A stretch of DNA of 64,000 nt from Cornus controversa (lineage: Eukaryota; Streptophyta; Magnoliopsida; Cornales; Cornaceae), in NCBI GenBank assembly GCA_026545225.1, contig CM048846.1, positions 55,308,270 through 55,372,269 of the forward strand, read 5' to 3'. Positions 1 through 11,775 of the stretch are shown here, piece by piece. The position numbers and the translations under genes are program-made. Numbering within the stretch: position 1 is the first letter of the stretch; every line of letters starts with the position of its first letter. The notes beneath the pieces are model-generated. The model saw nothing but the letters and a program-made list of their open reading frames with translations. It made no database searches and was not told the DNA's origin.

Positions 1-1300
1 CGATAGTGGGAATAAGGACATGAAGTAGGTAGGAGCTCTTCATCAAAATAAGTCTACCCCTTTTCAAAAGATATTGTTTCTTCCACCCAGCTAACTGCCT
101 CTCGAATCGTTGCACAACAGGATCCCACAAAGAGGCTCTTCGCACCTTCACACCTAATGGGAGACCCAGGTAAGTCAAAGGAAAGGAGCCCACTCTACAA
201 CCCAAAGCATTTGCCATATGATCAATCCTTTCCACATCCCCCACAGGAGCAATCTCACTCTTTTTGAAATTCACCTTCAAATTCGAGACAGCCTGAAAAC
301 ACAACAGTACTCCTCTTAGATATCTCAATTGCCTCAGCTCTGTGTGACAAAACATAATAGTGTCATCTGCAAACAGCAAATGAGAGACCTCTACTTGGCA
401 AGCTGGATTCCTTCCTACCTTAAAGCCTCTATAGAAACCCATGTCACAAGCTCTCTTCATCAGTCTGCTAAAGGCCTCCATCACAATAATGAGTAAAGAA
501 GGGGATAATGGGTCCCCCAGCCTCAAACCTCTCGAGCTACCAAAGAAACTAGACGGGACGCCATTAACCATCATCGAAAATTTCACCGTGGAGATACAGA
601 ACCTGATCCAACCCCTCCATTTCTCCCCAAATCCCATCCTCTCAAGAAGATAAATCAAAAAGTCCCAGCCCACATGATCATATGCTTCCTCCACATCGAG
701 CTTACAAACCACCCCACACACTTGTTAGCCACCAAAACTAAGTCCAGAATCTGACGACCTCCTACAAAGGCATTTTGTGATTCGGAAATGATTCCCTCCA
801 TTACTTCAATCTGATCGCCAAGATTGTAGCAATAATCTTGTAAATACTTCCCACCAGACTTATAGGCCTAAAATCTCGAATGTCAGCTGCCCCTCCCTTC
901 TTTGGAATCAAAGCAATGAAAGTGGCATTCATGGACTTCTCAAATTTTCCATTCGCATGGAAAGCATGTATAGTTGCCAACACCTCCCTCTTCACCACCT
1001 CCCAATTGTGATGGAAGAAAGCCATAGAGAAACCATCTGGACCCGGGGGCTTTATCACCTTGACAACTCTGAAGAGCAAAAGTCACCTCCTTCTCCTCAA
1101 AAGGCCTCTCCAAGTTATCCCTATCCTTCGCCGAAATCATAGCGAACTCCAAACCCCCTAAAAGAGGCCTCCATTCTAAAGTCTCCTTATACAACCATTG
1201 ATAAAATGATGTCACACCTCTCGCCACCTCCTCTTCTGTATTCAGAATAACTCAATCCACTTTAGTTTTTCCTATGTGATTGCCTCTCCTACGAGCATTT
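1..1300 (-). pseudogene. LINE reverse transcriptase, broken
   Basis: The - strand encodes PPGPDGFSMAFFHHNWEVVK, then [20 protein letters not shown] and [18 protein letters not shown], which are typical RT fingers and palm blocks of plant L1-like elements. Further on, at about 345-385, the palm motif appears as LLFADDTIMFC (FADD variant of YADD). Frameshifts separate these blocks. Upstream at 1341-1769 lies the spacer between endonuclease and RT (DNMWLQAEGF, LRRLKEDLKKWN). Confidence 0.85.
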
Positions 1301-1739
1301 GCCATCCTATGAAAGAATCTTGTGTTTTTGTCCCCCTCTTTTAACCACAAAGCCCGGGACTTCTGTGTCTCCACGAAATCTCTTCCAAAACAGTAATCTC
1401 CTCAAATTTAGTCTTATAGTCCTCCCTTTTCAATCTTTCCTCCTCCCCCAAACCCTCCAAGCTCTCCTTTCTATCCAATTCTGCTATTTGTCCCACAATC
1501 ATGTTCTTTCTCCACTCAATATTATCAAAGAACTCCTCGTTCCACTTCTTTAGGTCCTCCTTCAGTCTGCGTAGTTTACCTACGAGGACAAAACTGGGAG
1601 TGCCCAAAATCTCATAACCCATCCACCATCGTTTCACCATCTCCTTAAACCCTTCTGCCTGAAGCCACATATTATCGAACTTGAAAGGTGTTTTCCTCCT
1701 CAATCTCCCACAATCAAGCAACAGTGGAACATGATCAGA

Positions 1740-2417
1740 CGTTACTCTTGCTAGCACCACCTGAGCCACGCCCGAGAATCACTCCTCCCAATCACTCGAG
1801 ATTAAGAACCTATCCAATTGAGAGAAAGTTGGAACCTCTCTACCATTGGACCAAGTAAATCGAGCCCCCTCTAGTGGTAAATCAATCAATTCCTCGCCAT
1901 CTATAAACTCCGAGAAGGAGGTCATAGCGGCCGTCCATCTCCCACCCGAAAACCTCTCGTCCGGGGATCTAACAACATTAAGATCTCCCCCCACACACCA
2001 CGGAACCCCCCGTAGCCTTCGTACATTAGAAAACTCCTCCCACAAAACGCCCCTCTCTGCATCGTCCACTGGACTATACACTCAAGAGAAAATCCATTCG
2101 GCTCCATCCTCTTCTAACTTGAACAAGCAAGAGATTGAAAATCTCCCTTTCCACACATCCACTCTAGACATCCATCTCTTATCCCAAACCACCAAAATAC
2201 CTCCTGCCGTCCCTACCGCATCAAGCGCCTCCCACTTTAAGAACTGCCCACTACATACACTCCTCACCATCTCCTTGGAGACATTGCTCAATTTAGTTTC
2301 TTGAAGGCAAACCACTTGAGCCCACCACTTGCGTAAAGCCAACTTCACCACCTTTCTCTTGCCCGGATCATTAAGCCGTCGGACATTCCATGAAACTATG
2401 CGCATCATCATAGACAA
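1740..2417 (-). pseudogene. LINE endonuclease (EEP) domain, broken
   Basis: The domain starts with RIVSWNVRRLNDPGKR just after 2417, followed by VCLQETKL, CVGGDLNVVRSPDERF, FTWSNG, a QLDRFLIS block and a TSDHVPL block. These match the catalytic Glu, Asp-Asn and SDH motifs of the exonuclease-endonuclease-phosphatase fold that nicks target DNA in L1-like elements. The reading frame changes near 2090 and there is a stop near 1775, so it is a pseudogene. Upstream on the same strand (2420-2670) the segment ELRNLISYVNNEGR resembles the linker that precedes the endonuclease in plant LINE polyproteins. Confidence 0.85.
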
Positions 2418-3275
2418 ATAATGGCTTTCTCCTCCTCCCTCCTCCCCCCTTGACTCCTATCCCTCTCCACCCCACTTCTCCCTTCATTATTGACATAGGA
2501 AATAAGATTACGAAGCTCCTTTTCCCCCTTCCAAGAAGAGCTCTTTTTTCTACCAGCAAACTTCTGTTTTCCTTCAATAGCTCCATAGATTCCCATGGTC
2601 CTCTCCTTCTCTCCAAGTATATGTCACTCCCGGACTCTAACCCATCTCTTCCACGTTGCTTCTTAACCAACTCTCTACTTCCTCATTTACTGTTCAACAT
2701 CCCTCAAATCCCCCTCCTTCATTAGGTCCCATGGCTGCCAGAGGGTGTGATAGACCCAAACCTTCCCCTTCCTCTGCATTCCGGGTCACAATGGCATGGT
2801 TGATGTCAAACAGATCAACAGGAAGACCTCCCTCAGCCTCATTCCCTCCGGACCCCAGTTAGAAGAGCTCCCATTTCCATTTTCTGATTCAACTGAATCT
2901 GTTGAACTGAAATCATTCTGGAGCTCACCTAAATCCACCCCACTATGCATTTTCATTTCACTTAACAAAGCTGCTGCAGCTTCTTTCTGAAGACTCAACT
3001 GGATTCCTTTCCCAACACACAAAATAATCCCTCCATACAACCTATCCAACTTGATTGATAGTCTTTGTTAAGCATTATTCCTCAGCCTAACTTCTCCCCC
3101 CACTTTCTTAGCTGCCAGAAGCTGTTTTGCCACAAATTGGGGCAGCACCCATCCCAGTCCTTTCTCCATTAATCACCCAGTCATCAGTGAGGTCTCTTCA
3201 CAATCTCCCTTTAGAAAAAGAAGAAGAAGGAGAAGAAGAGAAAATAGAGCAAAAGAAATGGGGCCGACCACCTGT

Positions 3276-6110
3276 TGTTTTGATTCGACAAGTTCCATTT
3301 CTAGAGAAATCGTGCCACAATCAGAATCGTACTTTGCTTTTTGGCAAATTCGATCGTCTAGACGTCCAAAAGAGACGACTAGCATGCCAATCCGATCTTA
3401 ATCCTGTTTTGATTGAGTCGTTCTGATTCAGAAAGAGCAATTCCTAGCAGAAATCGTGCATGGTCACAACCGTATCATGCTTTGTGCCAGATTTGACCGT
3501 TTGGACATCCAAAAGAAATAAGCATTGCAACAATGACTTTAAACTAGTTTCGTTTTAGTTGTTTTGATTCGAAAAGTCCCATTTCTAGAGAAATCGTGCC
3601 ACAATCAGAATTGTACATTGATTTTTGCCAGATTCGACTGTGGAGACGTCAAAAAGAAACAACGAGCAAGCTGATGTGATCTTCATCCTCTTTTGTTTGA
3701 GTTGTTCTGATTCGGAAAGAGCAATTCTTAGCAGAAATTGTGCTTGATCAAAACCGTATGGTGCTTGGTGCCAGATTCGACTGTTTGGACATCCAAAAGA
3801 AACGAGCATGGCAAAATCGATTTTAAAAAAGTTTGGTTTAAGTTGTTTTGATTCGAAAAGTCCCATTTATAGGGAAATCGTGCCATAATCAGAATCGTAC
3901 GTTGCTTTTTGCCAAATCGACCCTCTAAACGTCCAAAAGAAACAACAAGCATACCCATTTTATATTCATCCTGTTTTGTTTGAGTCGTTCTAATTCAAAA
4001 AGAGCAATTCCTTGCACATATCGTGCATGATCAAAACCGTATGGTGCTTTGTGCCATGATCACAAACAGAATCGTACGTTGATTTTTGCCAAATTCGACC
4101 GTCTAGGCATCCAAAAGAAACAACGAGCATATCGATCCGATTTTCATTCTGTTTTGTTTGAGTTGTTCTGATTTGAGAAGAACAATTCCAAGCAGGAATT
4201 GTGCATGATCACAACCGTATGGTGCTTGGTGCCCGATTCGACTATCTGGACTTCTAAAGATACGAGCATTGCAAGAACGTTTTAAAACTAGTTTCGTTCC
4301 GGTTGTTTTAATCCGAGAAGTCCCATTTCTAAAGAAGTCGTGCTACAATCAGAATCATTAGATTCTTTTTGCCAAATTTGACCATCTAGACGTCCAAAAG
4401 ATACAACAAGCATATCGATCCGATCATCATCATGTTTTGTTTGAGTCGTTCGGTTTCGAAAAGAGCAATTCCTAGCAGAAATCGTGCAAGATCAAAATCG
4501 TATGGTGGTTTGTGCCAAATTCGACTGTCAGGACATCCAAAAGAAATGAGCATGGCAAAAATGATTTTGAACTAGTCTCGTTTGAATTGTTTTAATTCAA
4601 AAAATCCCATTTCTAGAGAAATCGTGCCACAATCAGAATCGTATATTATTTTTTACCAAATTTGACCGTCTAGACGTCCAAAAGAAATAACGAGCATGCC
4701 GATCCAATCTTCATCTTGTTTTCTTTGAGTCATTCTGATTCAAAAAGAGCAATTCCTAGTAGAAATTGTGCATGATCACAACCGCATGGTGCTTTGTGTT
4801 AGATTCGACTGTCTGGACATCCAAAAGAAACGAGCTTGGCAAAATTAATTTTGAACTAGTTTCATTTGAGTTGTTTTGATTCAAAAAGTCCCATTTCTAG
4901 AGAAATCGTGCCACAATCAGAATTGTACGTTGCTTTTTGCCATATTCGACCCTCTAGACGTCCAAAAGAAACAACAAGCATGCCGATCCTATATTCATTC
5001 TGTTTTGTTTGAGTGATTCTAATTCGAAAAGAGCAATTTCTTAAAGAAATCGTGCATTATCTCAATTGTAAGGTGCTTTGTACCAAATTCGACCGTTCTG
5101 GACATCCAAAAGGAAAGAGCATTGCAACAACGATTTTAAAATAGTTCCGTTTGAATTATTTTGATTCGAAAAGTTCCATTCCTAGAGAAATCGTGCCACA
5201 ATCAGAATCGTATATTGCTTTTTGCCAAAATCGACCGTTCAGATGTCCTAAAGAAACGTCGAGCATGCCGATCCTATCTTCATCCCGTTTTGTTTAAGTC
5301 GTTTCGATTCAAAAAGAGTAATACCTAGTAGAAATTGTGCATGATCACAACCGTATGGTGCTTTGTGTCAGATTCGACTGTCTGGACATCCAAAAGAAAC
5401 GAGCATTGCAACAACCATTTTAAAATAGTTTCATTTGAGTTGCTTTGATTCGAAAAGTCCTATTCCTAGAGAAATCGTGCCGCAATCAGAATTGTACTTT
5501 GTTTTTTTCCCAAATTCGACCGTCCAGACGTCTAAAAGAAACAACGAGCATTTTGATCTGATTCGAAAGAGTAATTCCTAATAGAAATCGTGTATGATCA
5601 CAACGGTGTGGTGCTTTGTGCGAGATTCGATCGTCTGAACATCCAAAAGAAACGAGCATTGTAACAACGATTTTAAAATAGTTTCGTTTGAATTGTTTTG
5701 ATTCAAAAAGTCCTATTCCAAGAGAAATCGTGCTACAATCAGAATCGTACTTTATTTTTTGCCAAATTAGACCGTCTAGACGTCCAAAAGAAACAATGAG
5801 CATGTCGATCCGATCTTCATCATATTTTGTTTGAGTCGTTTTGATTCGAAGAGAGCAATTCCTAGGACAAATCGTGTAAGATCACAACCGTATGGTGCTT
5901 TGTGCCAGATTTGACTATCTAGACATCCAAGAGAAACGAGCATGGCAAAAGCAATTTTAAACAAGTTTGGTTTGAGTAGTTTTGATTCGAAAAGTCCCAT
6001 TTCTAAAGAAATCGTGCCACAATTCAGAATTGTACATTGATTTTTGCCAAATTCGATCGTCTAGACGTCCAAAAGAAACAACGAGCATGCCAATGTGATC
6101 TTCATCTTGT
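3276..6110. repeat. Satellite array: ~143-bp monomers in A/B dimers (~287 bp)
   Basis: A block beginning with GTTTTGATTCGAAAAGTCCC recurs about every 285-287 bp (near 3276, 3560, 3848, 4590, 4872, 5158, 5446, 5695, 5980). A second, related block beginning with TTCTGATTCGAAAAGAGCAA lies midway between. Both share CGAAAAG, AAATCGTGC, a TTTGTGCCAGATTCGAC-like stretch and CATCCAAAAGAAAC, so the array is an alternating dimer of diverged ~143-bp monomers, about 20 in all. Two register breaks are visible, near 4060 (B cut short into A) and near 5555 (A cut short into B). Short ORFs on the - strand repeat with the unit and are incidental. Confidence 0.85.
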
Positions 6111-6442
6111 TGGGAAATATGGTCACATGGCGAAGCAAGAAACAAAATGTGGTTGCAAGGAGTAGTGCCGAGGCAGAATATAGGGTTATGACTAACGGAG
6201 TTTGTGAGATGCTATGGCTGAAGAGAATTATTGAAGAGTTGTGGATGCCGTTGAATATGCCAATGAAGTTGTATTGTGATAACAAAGCGACCATAAGTAT
6301 TGCTCAAAATCTAGTACAACATGATCGCATGAAGCATGTAGAGATTGACAGACACTTCATAAAAGAGAAGATTGATAGTGGAGCTGTTTGCATGCCTTTT
6401 GTTCCTACTACTCAACAAATAGTCGATATCTTCATCAAATGA
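6111..6442 (+). pseudogene. Copia RNase H C-terminal fragment
   Basis: Translation shows VTWRSKKQNVVARSSAEAEY, then ELWMPLNMPMKLYCDNKA and KHVEIDRHFIKEKI, the classic copia RNase H blocks including the SSAEAEYR and YCDNKA motifs. After VDIFIK there is a stop at 6440, but the same frame continues with family-typical residues (RPSFEFFVSKLGMIDIY), so the stop is probably a disabling mutation. The open frame runs upstream into the satellite by chance. Confidence 0.9.
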
Positions 6443-6518
6443 CTTTTCAGACCTAGTTTTGAGTTCTTTGTAAGCAAGTTGGGCATGATAGATATCTACG
6501 CTCGAACTTGAGGGGGGG

Positions 6519-6893
6519 TGTCGGATTTCTAGGGAGTAAATTAGGAAATTTTATTTTTTGCAAATAAAATTTGAAATTACTATTTTAGATTTTATTTGAT
6601 TTGTTTCTTCTAGCCTAGAGATTTACTGATTTGATTTGCTGATTTTGTGACCTTCCTCTACTATTTATCTTGTAATCGTCTTTCTTGAAATTTAATAAGA
6701 ATTATTATTCTTCTTCTCAACTATTTTAGATTTTATTTGATTTGTTTCTTGTTTTCTAGCCTAGAGATTTACTGATTTGATTTGCTGATTTTGTGACCTT
6801 CCTGATTTGGTGGCCTTCCTCTACTATTTATCTTGTAATTGTCTCTCTTGAAATTTAATAAGAATTATTATTCTTCTTCTCAAAAAGCCTTCA
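6519..6893 (+). repeat. Copia 3' LTR with internal duplication
   Basis: The LTR starts TGTCGGATTTCTAGGG directly after the polypurine tract and appears to end with AAAAGCCTTCA. Within it the segment at about 6580-6720 (from CTATTTTAGATTTTATTTG to ATTATTCTTCTTCTCAA) is repeated at 6720-6882. The second copy carries extra GTTTTCTAG and GATTTGGTGGCCTTCCT insertions. Without the 5' LTR the ends cannot be checked by a target-site duplication. Confidence 0.75.
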
Positions 6894-6909
6894 GTTGGAT
6901 AGTTTACTA

Positions 6910-6943
6910 ATATATATATATATATATATGTTTGTGTGTGTGC
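6910..6943. repeat. (TA)n/(TG)n microsatellite
   Basis: A run of TA dinucleotides is followed by a short TG run directly after the copia LTR. Confidence 0.9.
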
Positions 6944-7102
6944 TATCAACAGTGAAATATGCTTTTTTTTTTTGAAAGGGTTGCAATATTTTTCTTTGTT
7001 CATGGTCTCTTGCGGCCATTATTTCTGAAAGCTGATATGTTAGGAAAACATAATTGTTTCTGTAGAATTGATATGTTAGGGAAAACATTATTGTTTATTA
7101 AA

Positions 7103-7864
7103 AGGGTAAATTACATTGACCTCCCCTGAGATTTGGGCAAATTGCACACGGATAGAGCGTTTGAGGTTTATTACTTTCACCTCCCTGAGGTTTGGCACGT
7201 TTGCTCAACGACACCCCTGGTGTTTTCTTTCTGTTAGAACCGTTAACCAAATTTTTGAAAATGGTCATTTTGCCCTTCCCTTCAATGATATTTGGGTAAA
7301 TTACACTCACCTCCGCTGAGGTTTGCTCAAATTACACACGGGTAGAGCGTTTGATGGTTATTATTTTGACCTCCCCTAAACCCTTTAGCAAGTTGACATT
7401 CTTTAAAATTAAGTGTGGAAAGTTAGTAATGCCCTTAAATTATAATAATATATTGTAGTGCAAATCTTTCAGTTCTTTATACCCTTCAATTAAATATAAC
7501 TTACGTCAAAGTAGTTGCAAAGCAAACTTTATCTCTCTCGTTCTAAAATTTTGTTCATGGTTCTGATGGAAAGAAAATGGCAGGGGTGTCGTTGAGCACA
7601 CACGCCAAACCGTAGGAGTGGTCAAAGCAATAAACCTCAAACACTTTAGCCGTGTGTAATTTGGCAAAATGTCAGGGGAGGTCAGTGTAATTTACCAATG
7701 ATATTTTATATTAAAATATTGAGGGTAAAAATGACATTTTGCACTATAACTTAACATCCGTTAGAGGTTTAACATCTATTGGGGTGATTAGAGTAATAAC
7801 AGCCAAATGCTCCACTTGTGTGTAATTTGCCCAAACCTCAGGGGACGTTAGTGTAATTTACCCT
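7103..7864. mobile_element. MITE-like element with TIRs (outer copy)
   Basis: The left end GGGTAAATTACATTGACCTC and the right end, whose reverse complement starts GGGTAAATTACACTAACGTC, form terminal inverted repeats of over 50 bp. Flanks are TATTAAA on both sides if the ends are AGGG/CCCT, or a 9-bp pair TTATTAAAA/TTATTAAAG with one mismatch if the ends are GGG/CCC. No transposase is encoded. The 8-10 bp target duplications in this family suggest a Mutator-like origin. A second copy of the same family sits inside it. Confidence 0.75.
7294..7696. mobile_element. MITE-like element nested in the outer copy
   Basis: The ends are GGGTAAATTACACTCACCTC on the left and, reading the right end in reverse complement, GGTAAATTACACTGACCTCC. 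A perfect 10-bp direct repeat AATGATATTT flanks it at 7284-7293 and 7697-7706. It is therefore an independent insertion of a 403-bp relative into the 7103-7864 element. The terminal-repeat relationship and the target duplication are both directly visible. Confidence 0.8.
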
Positions 7865-7871
7865 TATTAAA

Positions 7872-10801
7872 GTCTACAACTCTAAGTGCGCGTGACCACA
7901 TTTTAATGCTCGTCTTTGTTGATATTTAACATCCGTTTTTTTGTTTTATGAAGAGAATTACTTGCGCTAATTATAACCAATGAAACATTGTAGTTGTCTA
8001 GTTTGTCTCTTGAAGTTGTGTATAGATCATGTTTTATGGGGATAGATCCTTGGTATTGGTGTTATTTGTAGTATATAATAGTATGTCACAAATAATTTAT
8101 AGATACTGCAAATTGTAAGTCATATCTAATGTACACGATATGTTCAATTATTGAAGGAAAAGTGATTATTGTTTTGCATTGTTTGACATGAATTAGTTAT
8201 GCTGATAGAACACTTTTCCCAAAAAAAATGTTACACAAATTGTTATAATGCTTCAAAATTTAAGAATTAATATTGCTAGCTTCTATAGCATTTTTTTTTT
8301 GGCTTTTTTTGTTTTTGTTTTTTTCAAATCCAGGAAGCCTGTAAATTGTCTCATAAATTCCTAGGAATAGTTGTTGAATTTAACTGATTGTGGTAGGGAG
8401 TCCTGCATCTTCTTTGTAAAATAGACCACAATTTTTTCTACTTTTATCATTATATTTTCCTAATTTCCTTTTACAGATAGAAATATGACTTGGAAACTCA
8501 TATGAATAGTCTCTCTCTCTCTTCATTTTTCTTTCTTTTTTGGATTCCAAACAATTTGAACCTGCATGCTGTGAGGTGAGGATCTTAATAGTCCACTTCT
8601 CTTAAGGAAGTATCAGGTAAAGGTAATATAATATGCTGCTAATGCGAAGACCTATCATTGTTCTCCAATGTTAAATCAGTTAAGTCTGGGCTCTTATGAT
8701 AGATAAATAACTAGTGTAGGAGAAAATGGTGTAGATGACACATGAGCCAAGTTGTTGCATCTCAATTGGGTTTGCATATACAAAATTTATTGATAATAGA
8801 AGAAAAATATATCTAATAAAATAATAAATAGATATGGATACCCACATACACAAGGGAAATAGATTTACAAAATAAATCGAATGAATTTAGCCAAAAAGAG
8901 CCTTGACTCCATGCAAGAACAACATTAAATAATTGACTCCTAGGATATAAATCCAAAACTTGAATTGCAAAAAAGTCCATTTTTACAAGACACCTAAGGG
9001 ATGTTATGCTGAAAAATTTGGATATCTGCAAAAACTCATAACACTGCTGAAGATTCTTCATTCCCTCTCTTTCTAAATAACAGTGGAGGTTTATGAAATT
9101 TTATATAATCTCCGTATGAGCGTTTTGGATCCTTCTGTCTTTACTTGTATTGCACCATTTTCTCATCAAAATTTGAATAAGTATGTGGTCGTGATACGGA
9201 CTGGAAAGTTCATTATGGCAAATTTGGTTGGTAGACAATCTCCCAACTCATGACCAGTGTCCTCAAACCACAATCACCCGCTGAAACAACCTCAAAGCAT
9301 GAGTAGACCCACATGACAAGCTCTAAAACACCAAAAAAAAAAAAATTCTAAATTTAGGATTAAATATTATAAAGAGAGTAACCTGGTACTTATAACAAAA
9401 GATCAGAATAATTTTCAAAATGTCTACCTGATGGTGCTGTTGGTGCTTAATGCGCCTGAAGTACATGTATCATAGTCTCTCTTACTACTGTCACTAGATC
9501 AATCAGTAACTATACATTTGTAAGTGATTTACTGCCTGAAATGGAATTATTGAAGCAAGTTTATGTGGTCCGAATTCTGCTTCTATTGAAGTCCAATTAC
9601 TAGAGATTAAAAATAAAAGAGGATGTAGAAGATAAATTATTGTTAGAAGGGTAAAAAAAGAAAAGAAAAGAAAACTCATATGGTGTAGATACGTAAGAGA
9701 TGGTTACCTGTGCTGGATGGATTTCATTGAGCTTGTTGGTATTAGCGGTGAGGTGGGTCTTCATAGTTATTAAAGGCTCAAGGTGCACTAAGGCACCATG
9801 GTCTCTTGTAGCCTAAGCGTAAGTAGAAGAAACATATAGCTCAAGGTCTTCATCGTTATTTAATTAGTTTTTGGTTTGAACAAAGCAGTTTGAATGACCA
9901 AATATAAATGGTTATTTTATAATCGAATAAGCAATAAACCAATATCTGTTCTTAAGTTGATTATATTATTGAACAGAGGCATACTTGGAGCTAAGATTCT
10001 AAGAATCAAAAGAAATTACTTTTTGTTTTGTACAAATCAAACAGGATTTTACACCAAATTATTTAAATTTAAGTCAATTAATTCATATCCATTTACATAA
10101 CAATCCAAATCACTTTAAATAATCCAAACTAAACATAACCTTGAAAAGTTTCTTCTTAAAATCAGTTGATGGTTGGTGTAACAATAGGAGACTTTGCGAT
10201 TGAATCCTTCTCTTACTTGATACTGTTTTTCTATGACAGTACAATAGTAAGGATGCATTTATTTGTTTGTTTTCATAGGCTTATAACTCATGCAACTCTG
10301 GAAGCATTGGCTGCTTTTATCCCCTTCCTTACTTTGATGCTTTTTCCCCAACAATTAGCATGATTGGGTCTTTCACCATGCAATATGAAGAAATTCTAGA
10401 ATTACTTTTGTGTCAGACTCGGAATTAGTTTTGAACCTGCGACAGGGTCTTGGCATACTTTTCTAGAGGCTTTTGTGAAGGAAGCTACTCCTATAATTGA
10501 TCATGTTATATTTGATGATCCATTTGTGCCTCTTTTATCTACTGTTACCAGTTTTGAAACTTCATTTATTATGTGAGGTATGCCTTAAAAGCATCTGCTT
10601 ATTCTTAACAAGGTGATTGATGGGATGGTTAGTTGACTATTCAAATCATTGTCATAATGAGTAATTGAAGCCTGCTGTCTCAGTTTGCTGATTTAATTCT
10701 GCAATTGTCTGGTTTTAAGAAGCACCTTTGGCTTGCCAGTTCTGCTGTATTGTTGCATCAATAGCATTTCTATTTACCTGACTGTTTACATGTGCTATCA
10801 G
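7872..10801. other. AT-rich non-coding stretch, no gene recognised
   Basis: No convincing exon was found on either strand. At 9771-9810 a motif of the type ATAGTTATTAAAGGCTCAAGG resembles a dispersed plant repeat that also appears inverted near 29540-29570. If the ARGLU1-like gene is intact, this stretch is part of its upstream intron or 5' region, but the missing N-terminal exons could not be located here. Confidence 0.6.
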
Positions 10802-11021
10802 GCGCCAACATGAGGTGGAGCTCAAACTATTGGAGGAGGAGACTGCAAGAAGAATGGAAGAAGCAATTCGGAAAAAGGTTGAAGAGAAATTGAGTTCTGA
10901 AGAAGTTAAGCTGGAAATAGAGAGGCGAATAGAAGAAGGTCGGAAAAAACTATTTGATGATGTTGAAGCTCAACTTGAAAAAGAAAAGGAAGCTGCTCTA
11001 AGTGAGGCAAGGCAGAAAGAA
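10802..11021 (+). CDS. ARGLU1-like protein, internal exon
   Basis: This exon starts after a TGTGCTATCAG acceptor and ends at a GAA|GTAAGT donor. It encodes RQHEVELKLLEEETARRMEE and continues as a highly charged helix (KKVEEKLSSEEVKLEIERRI, LFDDVEAQLEKEKEAALSEA). This matches the conserved glutamate/arginine coiled-coil of ARGLU1, a nuclear protein known in animals to link Mediator-dependent transcription and splicing; the plant role is inferred from family membership. The first G completes a codon begun in an upstream exon that was not found. The frame is open and joins in phase to the exon at 16328. Codons and splice sites look intact, so a real gene is more likely than a pseudogene, but the absent Ser/Arg-rich N-terminus leaves some doubt. 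Confidence 0.85.
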
Positions 11022-11299
11022 GTAAGTATTTTACTAGGCAGTTGTTATTTCTTTATCTTCCTTTGGGTGGCTATTAATTATGAGTAAACAGAGTTCTTTG
11101 GATGTACATTATGTATCCTTACACAATAACAAACTGCAACTTATAGTATTTCACTGCTATTTAGTATGATGATTCCACATGGTGATTTTCTGCCAAAAAG
11201 TCGCTAGAAAATTTGCCTGGACATGATTGTCTTGGGTTATTACTCAAAAGTTCTTGCAGTCCTTGCAGTAATTAAAGTCTCTAGGCTCAAGAATATTAG

Positions 11300-11775
11300 T
11301 GGGTCCTTGAGATGAGGATAAACTGAGGTTCTTGAGATGTGTGGTGATTTGCTTCGAAGCAGTGTCTGGACTAAAGATCAACATCAAAAAGAGTGAGATT
11401 ATTCTAGTGGGGGGTTGATGATATTCTTGTGCTTATTGATGTTTTGGGGTGTGGACTTCATTCTTTTCCGATGAAATATTCGTGTTTTCTCCTATCGAGG
11501 GTTCCTTCAATTTCGGATTCGGTAGTTGAGAAGTTTGAGAAATGGTCTTCTCCGGTGAAGTAAATTTTTTTTTTTCCCTAGATCCCCTCATTCCCTCAAA
11601 GAGTGGGAGGTTTGGAAGTTCGGAGACTTAAGCTATTTAATCGAGCTTTGTTGGGGAAGTGTTTGTGGATGTATAGATTGGAGAGAGACATTGTGGAGGA
11701 GAATGATTGCGTCTAAGTTTGGAGCCGGAATAAACCTATGGAAAATCATTAGCAAGTGTTTCTCCTCCATTACAT
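11300..11775 (+). mobile_element. L1-like LINE RT fragment
   Basis: Broken frames encode CFEAVSGLKINIKKSEIILV, then VLGCGLHSFPMKY, RVGGLEVRRLKLFNRALLGK and CLWMYRLERD. These are the blocks just downstream of the YADD motif in plant L1-like reverse transcriptases. The fragment lies in sense orientation inside the ARGLU1-like intron and has several stops. Confidence 0.85.

Larger units (their letters stand above)
1..3120 (-). mobile_element. L1-like LINE, decayed, 3' end outside the window
   Basis: Reading the - strand from about 3.1 kb to 1 gives, in order, a low-complexity upstream ORF region, an apurinic-type endonuclease and a reverse transcriptase, the usual layout of plant L1-like non-LTR retrotransposons. 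The coding frame is broken by several shifts and stops, so this copy cannot be active. The C-terminal part and 3' tail lie left of base 1. Related copies or tails occur at 22.2-26.4, 31.56-31.79 and 33.3-33.7 kb. The right boundary, close to the satellite start at about 3276, is uncertain. Confidence 0.85.
6111..6893 (+). mobile_element. Ty1/copia 3' remnant (RNase H plus LTR)
   Basis: This is the 3' end of a copia element whose upstream part is replaced by the satellite array. It contains the RNase H C-terminal half (6111-6442), a purine tract AGGGGGGG at 6511-6518 acting as polypurine tract, and an LTR at 6519-6893 with TG and CA ends. The 5' half, including gag, integrase and RT, is absent. 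Confidence 0.85.

Noticed and set aside
3173-6000. Repeated - strand open frames (for example containing MLVVSFGRLDGRIW)
   Set aside because: They recur with the satellite period in varying frames and are a by-product of the repeat.
10166-10363. Hydrophobic 65-codon frame upstream of the ARGLU1-like exon
   Set aside because: It does not fit the Ser/Arg-rich N-terminus of the family and lacks matching splice phase.
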